A stretch of DNA of 38,182 bases from assembly GCA_965226045.1 (NCBI GenBank), contig CBDDBU010000007.1, forward strand, positions 1-38,182. Direction: 5' to 3'. This stretch comes from CBDDBU01 sp965226045 (lineage in GTDB: Bacteria; Pseudomonadota; Alphaproteobacteria; VGEJ01). A program made the position numbers and the translations under genes. Below, in pieces: positions 1 to 8,516 of the stretch. Each line of letters begins with the position of its first letter. Within the stretch, counting starts at the first letter, position 1. The notes under the pieces are model-generated. The model searched no databases. It was not told the origin of the DNA and saw only the letters and a list, made by a program, of their open reading frames with translations.

Positions 1-240
1 ACACCCATTCTCGTGGACCTCAGTCCGACAGGCTGCTAGGACCCAAGCCCGCGACACGCCGTACTCTATCATAATATCCTGGTGTGCGAAGTCTCCACGG
101 GGAGGACCGTGTAAGGGCAAACCCTGGTGCCGCGCATTTGGCCGGCGGGCTTCTGGGCGGCCGCCGCCTCGTGGTAACCTCGGTGGCGCATCCGAATCCC
201 AACGGGACGTACACCCCGCCACAGATAAAGGAGCGAGGAC
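1..240. other. No supported gene at the left edge
   Basis: Open frames exist on both strands, but none shows a recognisable domain. The only clear signal is the ribosome binding site AAAGGAG near 226-232, which serves the ATG at 241. The stretch may hold the tail of a gene cut by the window edge or by the rearrangement that damaged the ferredoxin-like gene. Confidence 0.5.
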
Positions 241-899
241 ATGACACAGGCCGCGAAGACGACACCGGCCAAGGTGCCCGTCACGAAGGAGAAGATGCTG
301 GCGACGCGGGACCGGCGGTGTGGCGCCAATTCAGTGCTGTTCGCGGTCGCTATCGAGGTCCCCATCCGCTCGATGACTGGTCGCGCGAAGTCATCGGCCG
401 AATCGCCGCTCGCTTCGACGCCCTGGCGCTCTTCCCGTTCGGTGGGGCTCCCCACCATCCCTTCCAGCGCTGGGCCCTGAAGGCCGAATCGGTGCACAGC
501 TCGCCGCTTGGCACGTTGATCTACGGGGACTACGGCTTGTGGCACGCCTACTGCGGCGCGCTTGCCTTCTCGTACTGCGGCGCGCTTGCCTTCTCGCGCG
601 CCATCGATCTGCCTGGCGACTCCGAGCGCTCGAGCCCCTGCGACAGCTGCCGTGATCGACCGTGTCTTACCAACTGCCCCGTATCCGCCTTCACGGCGGG
701 TGGGGAGACCGGCTCGCCGGCCTACGACGTGGGCGCCTGTGTCGGTCACATACAGTCGCCGCGGGGCGCGGAATGCGCGAACCTTGGCTGCCAGGCCCGC
801 CGCGCCTGCCCGATCGGCGGCGACTATCGATACAGCTCGGCGCAAGCGGCGTTTCACATGGCGGCCTTCGTTCGCGCGCGGACCTCCCCCCCCTCGTGA
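241..899 (+). pseudogene. 4Fe-4S ferredoxin/epoxyqueuosine reductase-like protein, damaged 5' end
   Basis: From about 320 to 899 one frame encodes a ferredoxin-like protein. It has a DDWSREVIGRIAARF segment, an LFPFGG motif, a CDSCRDRPCLTNCP iron-sulfur motif and a second Cys group (C, GC, AC) near the C-terminus. This resembles small alphaproteobacterial 4Fe-4S proteins related to the C-terminal part of epoxyqueuosine reductase. The only start with a strong ribosome site (AAAGGAG before ATG at 241) is in another frame. That frame has GC-rich third positions up to about position 315 and begins MTQAAKTTPAKV. The simplest reading is a deletion or frameshift that joined the start of one gene to the body of another. 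The frame also opens upstream to a GTG at 84, but that extension does not look like this family. An in-frame 24-bp tandem duplication lies at 549-596. Function in the present state is doubtful. Confidence 0.55.
549..596 (+). repeat. 24-bp perfect tandem duplication inside the ferredoxin-like gene
   Basis: Two identical 24-bp units lie head to tail at 549-572 and 573-596. They duplicate the eight residues YCGALAFS in frame. The copies show no differences, so the duplication looks recent. The reading frame is kept. Confidence 0.95.
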
Positions 900-923
900 C
901 GGTGCGCTGAGTCCTTCGTCGGG

Positions 924-3143
924 ATGATCTGGTTCGCCCCTACGATGACTGTAGCGCGCGCCATGGTGATAGCCGTCGCGCTCGTTGTGGGCGTCGCGGG
1001 CCCGGCAGGTGCCCAGGATTCGGCGCCGCTCGATGCGGAGCGGCTCGAATCGCTCGTGGAGATGCTCGAAAACGAGCAGGAGCGGGAGACCTTCCTGCGG
1101 CAACTACGGACGCTGGGCCAGGCCCAAGCCGAGCAAACGCTCACCCCCGAACCGACCGGAATGGCGGCCGTTCTCGACACCCTGTCGGCGCGGCTCGGGG
1201 CCGCCTAAACAGCGCTTGGGGCCGCCATCGCGAATGGCGATGGTCTGAGCGGCTTGGCGACCTGGGCGGCGCGCCAAGTCGGCACGGCCGAGCGGCGCGA
1301 CTTCTGGCTGGCCTTGCTGGCGAAGGTGGTGGCGGCGGTGGCGGCCGGTCTCGTTGTCCGCTGGCTGGTGCGGGCCGCGCTGACGACGCCGCGGCGCGCG
1401 TTCGAGCGGCGGCAGGCGCCGAGCCCGTGGATACGGGTGCCGATTCTGGTCGCCCACGGGCTTCTCGAACTGGTGCCGGTGGCCGCCTTCTATGGCGCCG
1501 CCCTCCTCGCTCTTGCGCTGGTCCAGCCGGAGCCGGCGGCGCGCCTCGTCGCCCTCGCCATCGTTCACGCCATCGCGTTCTCGACCGCCGCCCGTGCGGT
1601 GGCTCGGCTGATCCTGCGACCGACCCTACCGACCATGCGCATCGTCGCTCTCGCCGACGAGGACGCGGCCTATGCCTTCATCTGGGTCCGCCGCCTTCTC
1701 GTGATTCCGATCTATGGCTATTTCCTGGCCGAGGCTTTGGAGGCGCTGGGATTGCCACCGACCGGTCTGGGTGCATTCGTCAAAGTCGCTGGCCTTGCCG
1801 AGGCCGGTCTCGTTCTCGTTTTCATCCTGCAAATCCGGCGTTCGGTCGCCGTCGCGATCAGGGGCGACGGCGTGGCCGCCATCCCCGGCGTTCAAGTGGT
1901 GCGCGATCGGCTCGCCGACGTCTGGCATATCCTGGCCATCACCTATCTGGTAGCTACATACACGGTGTGGTTATTAGGCGTGGAAGGGGGCTTCGGGTTC
2001 ATCGCCCGAGCCACCGCACTGTCGGTGGTCATTGTGGTGTTGGCCCGCTTGGCGCTGGTGCTGGTCCGACAGGGAGCCGAGCGCCACTTCGCCATCGGCG
2101 ATGCGCTCACCGCCCGGTTCCCGCATCTCAAGGCGCGCGCGAACGCCTACATCGCCACGGTGCGCAAGGTGTTCGAGGGCGCGATCTACGTGGTAGCGGC
2201 GCTCTTGATCGCCCAGGCGTGGTCGATCGCGATCTTCGACTGGCTCGGCGGCGAGATCGGTCGCGGCCTCCTGGCGAGCGCGCTTCAGATCGCCGTGGTG
2301 GTCCTGATCGCCGCCATCGCGTGGGAGTGGTCGAGCGGTTTCATAACCCGCTACCTCGAGAGCCACACTGCGGCTGATGGCACCCGGGTCGAACGCAGCG
2401 CCCGGGCCCGAACTCTTCTGCCGTTGGTCAGGAACGCGCTGTTGGTGGTCATCGCCACGGTGGCGACCCTGTCGGTGCTGTCCTCTCTCGGCATCAACAT
2501 TGCACCACTGCTGGCGGGCGCTGGGGTGATCGGCCTGGCGGTCGGCTTCGGTGCTCAAACGCTGGTCAAGGATGTCATCACCGGGGCCTTCATCCTGTTT
2601 GAGGACCAAGTCAAGGTCGGCGATGTCGCGATCATCAACGGCCAGGGTGGCCTTGTGGAAAAACTTACGGTCCGCACCATCGTCATGCGCGATCTCGCCG
2701 GCAACGTCCATATCGTGCCGTTCAGCGCCGTCGGCACGCTGACCAACATGACCAAGGAGTACTCGCGCTATGTGCTCGATGTGGGAGTTGCCTACCAAGA
2801 GAACACCGACGAGGTCGTCGAGGTGCTGAAAGCCATCGATGCGGAGATGCGCGCCGATCCCGAATACGCCGCGAGGATGATCGCACCGATCGAGATCCTC
2901 GGCGTCGATCGGTTCGAGGACTCGGCTGTTATCGTCAAGGCCCGGCTCACCACCACGCCGATCGAGCAATGGTCGGTGGGACGGGAGTTCAACCGCCGCA
3001 TGAAGATGAAGTTCGACGAACTCGGCATTGAAATACCGTTCCCACACCGGACCGTCTACTTTGGGGTCGACAAACAGGGGATGGCGCCAGCCGCCCGAAT
3101 CAGCGTGGAACCACGGGAGGCGGATGAAAACCGCTACGGTTGA
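924..3143 (+). pseudogene. MscS-family mechanosensitive channel, split by one in-frame TAA
   Basis: The 5' part (924-1208) encodes a signal peptide-like stretch ending in PAGAQ and a short periplasmic helix. It stops at TAA 1206-1208. The same frame continues without any shift from 1209 to 3143. That second part, readable from a TTG at 1254 (629 residues), has several membrane helices. These are followed by the MscS pore helix and beta domain (LAGAGVIGLAVGFGAQTLVK from about residue 420), then FEDQVKVGD, the middle-beta segment and the C-terminal alpha/beta domain. Family members sense membrane tension and release solutes on osmotic downshock. The layout with a long N-terminal region resembles the larger YbiO-like members. 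Both halves read as one ancestral protein of about 739 residues, so the TAA is best seen as a nonsense mutation, possibly from CAA. Re-initiation at the weak TTG could still make a channel without a signal peptide. The ATG at 945 is an alternative 5' start. Confidence 0.8.
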
Positions 3144-3150
3144 ATTCTGA

Positions 3151-3420
3151 TACTACTGGCGGTATCTAGAATTTGTGGCGGCCGCAGCCAAGCTATTGGC
3201 GAGAATGCGGACCAATCCTCGCGGCGACTACACGATGGAGCAGTTCAAGACGATCGCCGAGCGTTTCGGCATCGATTACCGATAACTCGGCACGAGCCAC
3301 GTCACGCTTCGGCATGGCGGCGGGCACGAGTTCGCGGTTCCGGCACGCCGGCCCATCAAGCCCGTCTATGTCAGGCGGTTCGTCGGCATGATCGACGCCA
3401 TCGGGGAGGAAGATGAATGA
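3151..3420 (+). pseudogene. hicA: HicA-like toxin (mRNA interferase), one in-frame stop
   Basis: The frame from 3151 encodes a HicA/YcfA-type fold: AKLLARMRTNPRGDYTMEQF, then a TAA at 3283-3285, then GTSHVTLRHGGGHEF and the family-typical VPARRPIKPVYVRRF, ending at TGA 3418-3420. The catalytic His of HicA toxins lies in the GTSHVTLRH segment, after the stop. A GTG at 3175 is a plausible start. The frame does not shift across the stop, so a single nonsense mutation explains it. The TGA overlaps the ATG of the antitoxin gene (ATGA at 3417-3420), which is the usual hicA-hicB coupling. As it stands, the toxin should be a short inactive peptide unless the stop is read through. Confidence 0.8.
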
Positions 3421-4004
3421 GCGCCGGCGAGCGGATCACCTTGCATGTGGAGTTGGCGGATATCCTGCGGGGACACCCGGCGGGGCTCTCACTATCGGAC
3501 CTGGCCGATCAGGTGAATAGGAGGCGGCGCTACCGGAAGCGCGACCGCTCTGGCGTGAAGGCCAGTCAGGTGCGCCTGCGTGCGCGGAAGTACGATCATC
3601 TGTTCGAGATAGAGGATGGGCGAGTCAAATTGCGTCAGCGGGAGACGCCCCAGCCCGAGTATCCAGTGCGCCTCAGCCCGCTTGCCAAGGCTGAGGGTGG
3701 TGGATGGCTCGCCGAAGTGCCGGACCTTCCAGGCTGCATCGCCGATGGGCAAACGCGGGAGGAGGCCATACACAATGTTGAAGATGCGATCTCAGCCTGG
3801 ATCGCCACCGCGCGGGAGTTCGATGATACGGTGCCGCCTCCGGGTGGCGGCGATCGCTATAGTGGCCGGTGGGTGATGCGGGTTTCGAAGACCTTGCACT
3901 GACGTCTGGCTGAACGGGCAGGGGCGGAGGGCGTCAGCCTTAACGCGCTCGCCTCACAACTTCTCGCTGAGGGAATCGCCTTGTGGTCACCGCGACGGCA
4001 ATAA
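3417..4004 (+). pseudogene. hicB: HicB antitoxin with extra N-terminal winged-helix-like domain; C-terminal DNA-binding part cut off by TGA
   Basis: The open part (3417-3902, 161 residues) has two sections. Residues about 5-72 (ITLHVELADILRGH through the YRKRDRSGVKASQVRLRARKYDHLF segment) look like a winged-helix domain of the HARE-HTH kind. Residues about 80-140 are the HicB pseudo-RNase H fold (YPVRLSPLAKAEGGGWLAEV, PDLPGCIADG, EEAIHNVEDAISAWI). After TGA 3900-3902 the same frame continues to TAA 4002-4004 with RLAERAGAEGVSLNALASQL, which is the ribbon-helix-helix tail of long HicB proteins. The preceding WVMRVSKTLH is the first strand of that tail. The stop therefore removes the likely autorepressor domain (CGA to TGA would explain it). 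The toxin-binding core remains intact. Identification as HicB is firm; the N-terminal domain name is an inference from sequence pattern. Confidence 0.78.
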
Positions 4005-4037
4005 GAAGCGCTCACTGGTCGATCGCAGTGGCCCGAC

Positions 4038-4913
4038 ATGCCTGATGGTGCGGCGTCATCGCGTCGGGGGGATCAACCGTTGATCGCGCCCGCCATCGGC
4101 GACCCTGAAACGCATATGCGGGTTCGACGGTTTGGCGCGGTTAATTGGCTCGGCCTCAAAACGCTCTACTTCAAGGAAGTGGAGCGGTTCAGCAAGGTAT
4201 TCACGCAGACATTGCTGGCGCCGCTGGTCACCTCGTTGCTGTTTCTCTTGGTCTTTAGCGTTGCGTTCGGGGGCACCGGCCGGGGCATCGAGGGGGTGCC
4301 ATTCCTGGTTTTTCTGGCGCCCGGTCTGATCATGATGGCGATCACGCAGAACGCCTTCGCCAACACCACATCGTCGATCATGATCGCCAAGGTTCAGGGC
4401 TGTATCGTCGATGTGTTGATGCCGCCGCTGAGCGCCGCCGAGTTGATGCTAGGCTATGCTGGCGGCGGGATCACGCGCGGTATTCTCGTCGGAGTCACGG
4501 TGGGCGGGGCGATGGCCATCGTCATGGCCTTTTTCGAGCCGCTGCCGATCCACTCTCCGCTCGCCATACTATATTTCGCGTTCGGCGCCGCGACGATGAT
4601 GTCGCTGTTCGGCATTATCGTCGCCATATGGGCCGAAAAATTCGATTTCCTGGCGGCGGTCACTAACTTCGTCGTCATGCCGCTCGTGTTCCTCTCCGGC
4701 ACGTTCTACTCGGTGGAGCGCCTGCCCAGCATTTTCTACGTGATCAGCCACGTCAACCCGTTCTTCTATCTGATCGACGGCCTGCGTTATGGCTTTATTG
4801 GCCGGGCCGATGGCTCGGTCTTGGCCGGCGTTATCGTGATCGCGGGGATCAATATCGCGCTGGCGGTGGTGTGCCATCAGTTCTTTGCCTGCGGCTACAA
4901 GCTGAAAACATAG
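4038..4913 (+). CDS. ABC-2 type transporter permease
   Basis: This 291-residue inner-membrane protein has about six hydrophobic helices. It matches ABC-2 export permeases of the YadH/NodJ kind: a short cytoplasmic N-terminus, LLAPLVTSLLFLLVFSVAFG, FLAPGLIMMAITQNAF, the conserved PLVFLSGTFYSVERLP loop and HVNPFFYLIDGLRYGF near the end. Such permeases pair with a separate ATPase to export polysaccharides, lipids or drugs. No ATPase gene is adjacent, so the partner must lie elsewhere and the substrate is unknown. Starts at 4038 or at the ATG near 4116 (MRVRRFGAVNW) are both possible; the latter fits the usual family length better. It lies upstream of argD but argD has its own promoter. Confidence 0.85.
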   Translation: MPDGAASSRRGDQPLIAPAIGDPETHMRVRRFGAVNWLGLKTLYFKEVERFSKVFTQTLLAPLVTSLLFLLVFSVAFGGTGRGIEGVPFLVFLAPGLIMMAITQNAFANTTSSIMIAKVQGCIVDVLMPPLSAAELMLGYAGGGITRGILVGVTVGGAMAIVMAFFEPLPIHSPLAILYFAFGAATMMSLFGIIVAIWAEKFDFLAAVTNFVVMPLVFLSGTFYSVERLPSIFYVISHVNPFFYLIDGLRYGFIGRADGSVLAGVIVIAGINIALAVVCHQFFACGYKLKT

Positions 4914-4936
4914 ACCGGCGCGGCCGACGTGGCCGA

Positions 4937-4965
4937 TTGACATCGATCCGGGCCCTTCTCATACT
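4937..4965 (+). promoter_or_regulatory. Candidate sigma-70 promoter for argD-argF
   Basis: TTGACA at 4937-4942 is followed after 17 bases by CATACT at 4960-4965. A perfect -35 and a 4/6 -10 with ideal spacing lie about 75 bases before the argD start. A hairpin (CCGGGC, loop GCTG, GCCCGG, 5005-5020) lies in the leader between them. Transcription has not been shown. Confidence 0.55.
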
Positions 4966-5040
4966 CCGCGCCTTTTTCGCTTCACCTGACACTGGTTAAC
5001 CTGACCGGGCGCTGGCCCGGCCTCAGCGGGAGTATTTGTT

Positions 5041-6210
5041 GTGATCCCTGCCACGATGCCGACGTATGCGCGCATCGACCTCACCTTCGAGCGAGGCCAG
5101 GGCGCCCACCTGTTCGACAGTGACGGAAGGCGCTACCTCGATTTCGGGTCGGGCATCGCGGTCACCGCCTTTGGCCATGGCCATCCCCATATCGTCGCGG
5201 CGCTCACGGGCCAGGCGGAGCGCCCGTGGCATGTCTCCAATCTGTATCGCATCGCCGAGCAAGAGCGGTTGGGGGAGCGGCTGGTCGACGCAACGTTCGC
5301 CGACACCGTATTCTTCGGCAACTCGGGCGCCGAGGCGCTGGAGTGCGGAATCAAGCTGATCCGCAAATACCATGACGAGACGGGTCAGCCCGGGCGTTTT
5401 CGCATCATCACTTTCGAGGGTGCGTTCCATGGCCGCACGCTGGCCACCATCTCGGCGGGCATGCAAGCCAAACACATCGCCGGATTCGGGCCGCTTCTCG
5501 ACGGCTTCGACCAGGTGCCGTTCGGCGATATCGAGGCGGCGCGGGCCGCTGTCGGCCCGGCAACGGCGGGCATTCTAATCGAGCCCATTCAGGGCGAGAC
5601 CGGCATCAACGTCGCACCCGACGGCTTTCTCAAGGCCTTGCGCCAACTCGCTGACGAGCATGGCTTGCTGCTGTTCTTCGATGAGGTGCAATGCGGGATG
5701 GGCCGCACCGGCCGTTTGTTCGCCCACGAATGGGAGGGCGTCACCCCCGATGTCATGGCGAGCGCCAAGGCCCTGGGCGCGGGCTTCCCGATCGGCGCAT
5801 GTCTGGCCACCGAGAAAGCGGCGGTCGGCATGGTCGCGGGCACCCATGGCTCGACCTTCGGCGGCAATCCGTTGGCCTGTGCGGTCGGCAACGCGGTTCT
5901 CGACCTGATGCTGGCGGATGGATTCCTCAACCAGGTCGAGGCGCGGGCGGCTCAGCTTCGCGAGCGCCTCGAGACGCTGGCGCGGAGCAATACGGGCGTG
6001 ATCGAGGAGGTGCGCGGGCGCGGCCTGATGCTCGGCCTCAAATGCTCGGTCCCCAACACCGATTTGATCGAGGCGGCGCGGCGCGAGGGGCTGTTGGTGG
6101 TGATCGCCGCCGACAACGTCGTGCGCCTGCTGCCACCGCTGAACCTTGAGGAGAGCCACATCGAGGAGGCGATGGACATCCTCCACCGAGTTTGCGCCGA
6201 GCTCGCGTGA
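5041..6210 (+). CDS. argD: Acetylornithine aminotransferase (PLP class III)
   Basis: This enzyme transfers an amino group from glutamate to N-acetylglutamate semialdehyde to make N-acetylornithine in cytosolic arginine synthesis. The 389-residue protein has full family length. Visible motifs are the substrate entry DGRRYLDFGSGIAVTAFGH, FFGNSGAEALE for phosphate binding, GAFHGRTLATIS, LFFDEVQCGMGRTG with the ring-nitrogen Asp, and the PLP lysine K243 in ASAKALGAGFP. The GTG at 5041 follows CGGGAG at good spacing; an ATG at 5056 is an alternative. The stop overlaps the argF start (TGATG at 6208-6212), so the two are translationally coupled. It could also act as succinyldiaminopimelate aminotransferase, as many ArgD enzymes do. 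Confidence 0.95.
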   Translation: MIPATMPTYARIDLTFERGQGAHLFDSDGRRYLDFGSGIAVTAFGHGHPHIVAALTGQAERPWHVSNLYRIAEQERLGERLVDATFADTVFFGNSGAEALECGIKLIRKYHDETGQPGRFRIITFEGAFHGRTLATISAGMQAKHIAGFGPLLDGFDQVPFGDIEAARAAVGPATAGILIEPIQGETGINVAPDGFLKALRQLADEHGLLLFFDEVQCGMGRTGRLFAHEWEGVTPDVMASAKALGAGFPIGACLATEKAAVGMVAGTHGSTFGGNPLACAVGNAVLDLMLADGFLNQVEARAAQLRERLETLARSNTGVIEEVRGRGLMLGLKCSVPNTDLIEAARREGLLVVIAADNVVRLLPPLNLEESHIEEAMDILHRVCAELA

Positions 6211-7136
6211 TGGTTGCGCCGCGTCACTTTCTCGACCTTGACGGGCTCGACGAAACGGCATTGCGCGGCATTCTCGATCGTGCGGTGGAGATAAAACAGG
6301 CGCGTAGTCGGGGCGGCGCCGCCGGCGGTCCCTATAGCGGGCTGCTCGCCGGTCTCGTCCTGGCGATGATCTTTCAGCGGCCATCGACTCGCACCCGGGT
6401 CTCGTTCGACGTGGGCATGCGCGAGTTGGGCGGTGCGACCATCATCCTCAACCAAGAGGATCTCCAACTCGGGCGCGGCGAAACGATCGGCGATACCGCT
6501 CGGGTGCTGTCGCGCTATGTCGATGCCATCATGCTCCGGGCCGCTGGCCACGATGCGCTCGCCGAGCTCGCCGAACACGCCGACGTGCCGGTCATCAACG
6601 GGCTGACCGACCGCACCCATCCTTGTCAGCTGATGGCCGACGTGATGACGTTCGAGGAGCATCGCGGCCCGATCGCTGGTCGCACGATCGCCTGGTGCGG
6701 TGACGGCAACAACATGGCAGCGACTTGGGTGCACGCGGCGGTGCGTTTCGCCTTCGAGCTACGTATCGCTTGTCCCACGGCGCTCTTGCCGCCCGCCAGT
6801 TACGTCGATTGGGCGCGGTCGGAAGGTGCGCATATCCTCATCACCGAAGACCCCGACGAGGCCGTGGCGGGGGCCGATTGCGTGGTGACCGACGCCTGGG
6901 TGTCGATGAGCAGCACGGGCAGTGAGGGCCAGCACAATCTGCTCGCGCCCTACCGCGTCGACGAACGCCTGATGGCACGGGCCAAGGCAGAGGCCGTTTT
7001 CATGCATTGCTTGCCGGCCCACCGCGGCGAGGAAGTCACCGACGCCGTGATCGACGGCCCGCATTCGCTGGTCTGGGACGAAGCCGAAAACCGCCTGCAC
7101 GCCCAAAAGGGCATTCTGGCGTGGTGTTTGGGCTAA
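6210..7136 (+). CDS. argF: Ornithine carbamoyltransferase
   Basis: The enzyme joins carbamoyl phosphate and ornithine to give citrulline, in the cytosol. The 308-residue protein has the carbamoyl-phosphate loop STRTR at residues 59-63, HPCQ at 137-140, an NNMAATWVHAA stretch in the ornithine domain and the catalytic HCLPAHRGEEV at 266-276. These are diagnostic of OTC rather than aspartate carbamoyltransferase. The ATG at 6210 overlaps the argD stop; an upstream TTG at 6192 lies inside argD and is unlikely. Together with argD it supplies two steps of arginine synthesis, and the convergent deacetylase gene next door supplies a third. In many relatives hslO follows; here it does not. Confidence 0.96.
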   Translation: MVAPRHFLDLDGLDETALRGILDRAVEIKQARSRGGAAGGPYSGLLAGLVLAMIFQRPSTRTRVSFDVGMRELGGATIILNQEDLQLGRGETIGDTARVLSRYVDAIMLRAAGHDALAELAEHADVPVINGLTDRTHPCQLMADVMTFEEHRGPIAGRTIAWCGDGNNMAATWVHAAVRFAFELRIACPTALLPPASYVDWARSEGAHILITEDPDEAVAGADCVVTDAWVSMSSTGSEGQHNLLAPYRVDERLMARAKAEAVFMHCLPAHRGEEVTDAVIDGPHSLVWDEAENRLHAQKGILAWCLG

Positions 7137-7183
7137 ATCGCCGGTTCCCTCAGCGGATCGAGAACTCCGTCGTCGAGGATCAT

Positions 7184-8350
7184 TCAGCTCCCGCAATGAT
7201 CCAAGAGCCGATCCATGAACACCTCGCAGGCCTTGATCTCGCTGAGTGCGATGAACTCGTTCGGCTTGTGCGCTTGCATGATGCTGCCGGGTCCGCAGAT
7301 CACCGTCGGGACGCCGGCGTCGCCTTGGATAATGCCCCCCTCGGTCCCGTAGGCGACCGCGTAGGTCTGATTGCTGCGGGTCAGCGCCAACACTAGCGTC
7401 TCGGCCGGCGAGTCATCCTCGGGCACCAGCGGCCGCACGTGGGCCATCTCATCGATGGTGATGCCGGCGTCGGCCGAGACCGCCTTCATGCGTGGCAGCA
7501 CCTCGTTCATGGCGTAGTCGCGGAAGCGGTTGAGGACCTCGTTCTCATCGGTCCCGGGGATGATGCGGTGCTCCCAAAAGAACTCGCAGTCCTTGGCGAT
7601 GATGTTGACGGCGGTGCCGCCTTGAATCGCGCCGACGTTGAGGGTGGTGTAGGGCGGCTCGAAACGGCTGTTGGGGTCGGCGCGACCCTTTAAGTCCTCG
7701 GCGATGCGGTTGAGACAGCCGATCAGCTCGGCGGCGTACATCACGGCGCTGACGCCGATGTGGGTGGCGCTCGAATGCGCCTCGAAGCCGCGCAACCGGG
7801 TGGCGATGACGCGGACGCCTTTGTGCGCGTTGACCACCTTCATCTCGGTCGGTTCGCCGACAATGCAGACGGCTGGCTTGGTGGCGGTGGCGGCGAGCCT
7901 GGGCACCAGCCCGTGGATCCCGTGGCAACCCACCTCTTCGTCGTAGGAAAGCGCGAAATGGATCGGGATGCTGAGTTTGCGCTCGACCAGTCGGGGCACC
8001 ATGGCAAGCCCGATAGCGATGAAACTCTTCATGTCGGAGGTGCCACGGCCGTAGAGCCGGTCGTCGGCCGCTCGCACCGTGAAGGGATCGGACTCCCAAT
8101 CCTGTCCGTCGACCGGGACCACATCGGTGTGGCCCGAGAGTACGACGCCGCCGTCGCGCTCCGGCCCCACCAGGGCGTGAAGATTGGCCTTTTTGCCGGT
8201 GTCGTCGTGGATGATTTCCGATGCGACACCGTGGCCGGATAGGTAGTCGGCGACGAAGTGAATCAGGTCCAGATTGGAATCGCGGCTGGTCGTATCGAAG
8301 CCGACGAGGCGCTCGATCATCTCGATCGCGCTATAGGTGTGGCCCGGCAT
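7184..8350 (-). CDS. argE: M20 family acetylornithine deacetylase
   Basis: The product, 388 residues from the ATG at 8350, is a two-metal M20 peptidase-fold hydrolase. Metal and catalytic residues are visible: H74 and D76 in SGHTDVVPVDG, bridging D106 in GRGTSDMKSF, and E138/E139 in YDEEVGCHG. A GEPTEMKVV segment and a C-terminal GPGSIMQAHKPNEF with the last metal His are also present. This is the ArgE pattern found in alphaproteobacteria, which removes acetate from N-acetylornithine. Placement 47 bases from the end of argF, convergent to it, supports the role. The frame stays open upstream to 8587 but the extra part overlaps the tetR region and lacks family similarity. Succinyldiaminopimelate desuccinylase is the main alternative. 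Confidence 0.88.
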   Translation of the reverse strand: MPGHTYSAIEMIERLVGFDTTSRDSNLDLIHFVADYLSGHGVASEIIHDDTGKKANLHALVGPERDGGVVLSGHTDVVPVDGQDWESDPFTVRAADDRLYGRGTSDMKSFIAIGLAMVPRLVERKLSIPIHFALSYDEEVGCHGIHGLVPRLAATATKPAVCIVGEPTEMKVVNAHKGVRVIATRLRGFEAHSSATHIGVSAVMYAAELIGCLNRIAEDLKGRADPNSRFEPPYTTLNVGAIQGGTAVNIIAKDCEFFWEHRIIPGTDENEVLNRFRDYAMNEVLPRMKAVSADAGITIDEMAHVRPLVPEDDSPAETLVLALTRSNQTYAVAYGTEGGIIQGDAGVPTVICGPGSIMQAHKPNEFIALSEIKACEVFMDRLLDHCGS

Positions 8351-8474
8351 GGCGGCCCCTGATGGGTGAAGGTGGCGGCACCTTAGTGAGCCGCGCCAGC
8401 CCGGTCCAGACCCCATACGCGCCTCGCTGACCCATACGGGCCTTGACTTCCCGCAACGAGACCGCGCATTGAGT

Positions 8475-8486
8475 TCAAACGTTTGA
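8475..8486. promoter_or_regulatory. Perfect 12-bp palindrome, candidate TetR operator
   Basis: TCAAACGTTTGA is a perfect inverted repeat lying 31 bases before the tetR start. A TTGACT hexamer at 8443-8448 upstream could be the -35 of a promoter that this site would overlap or follow. TetR regulators commonly bind such sites to repress themselves and a neighbouring pump. Binding is inferred from position and symmetry only. Confidence 0.55.
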
Positions 8487-8516
8487 TTGAACCCCCGGAG
8501 TGCTAGGCTGATACCG

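Noticed and set aside
69..1103. A 344-residue open frame on the minus strand opposite the ferredoxin-like and MscS genes.
   Set aside because: It is rich in Arg and His with no domain pattern, and is antisense to frames with clear homology; open frames of this size are common by chance in GC-rich DNA.
1974..3047. A 357-residue minus-strand frame antisense to the MscS gene.
   Set aside because: Composition mirrors the coding strand and no motif is recognised; it is a shadow frame.
8412..8438. Direct repeat CCCATACG (8412-8419 and 8431-8438) as a regulator site.
   Set aside because: Two 8-base copies 19 bases apart could be chance; the palindrome nearer the gene is a better candidate.
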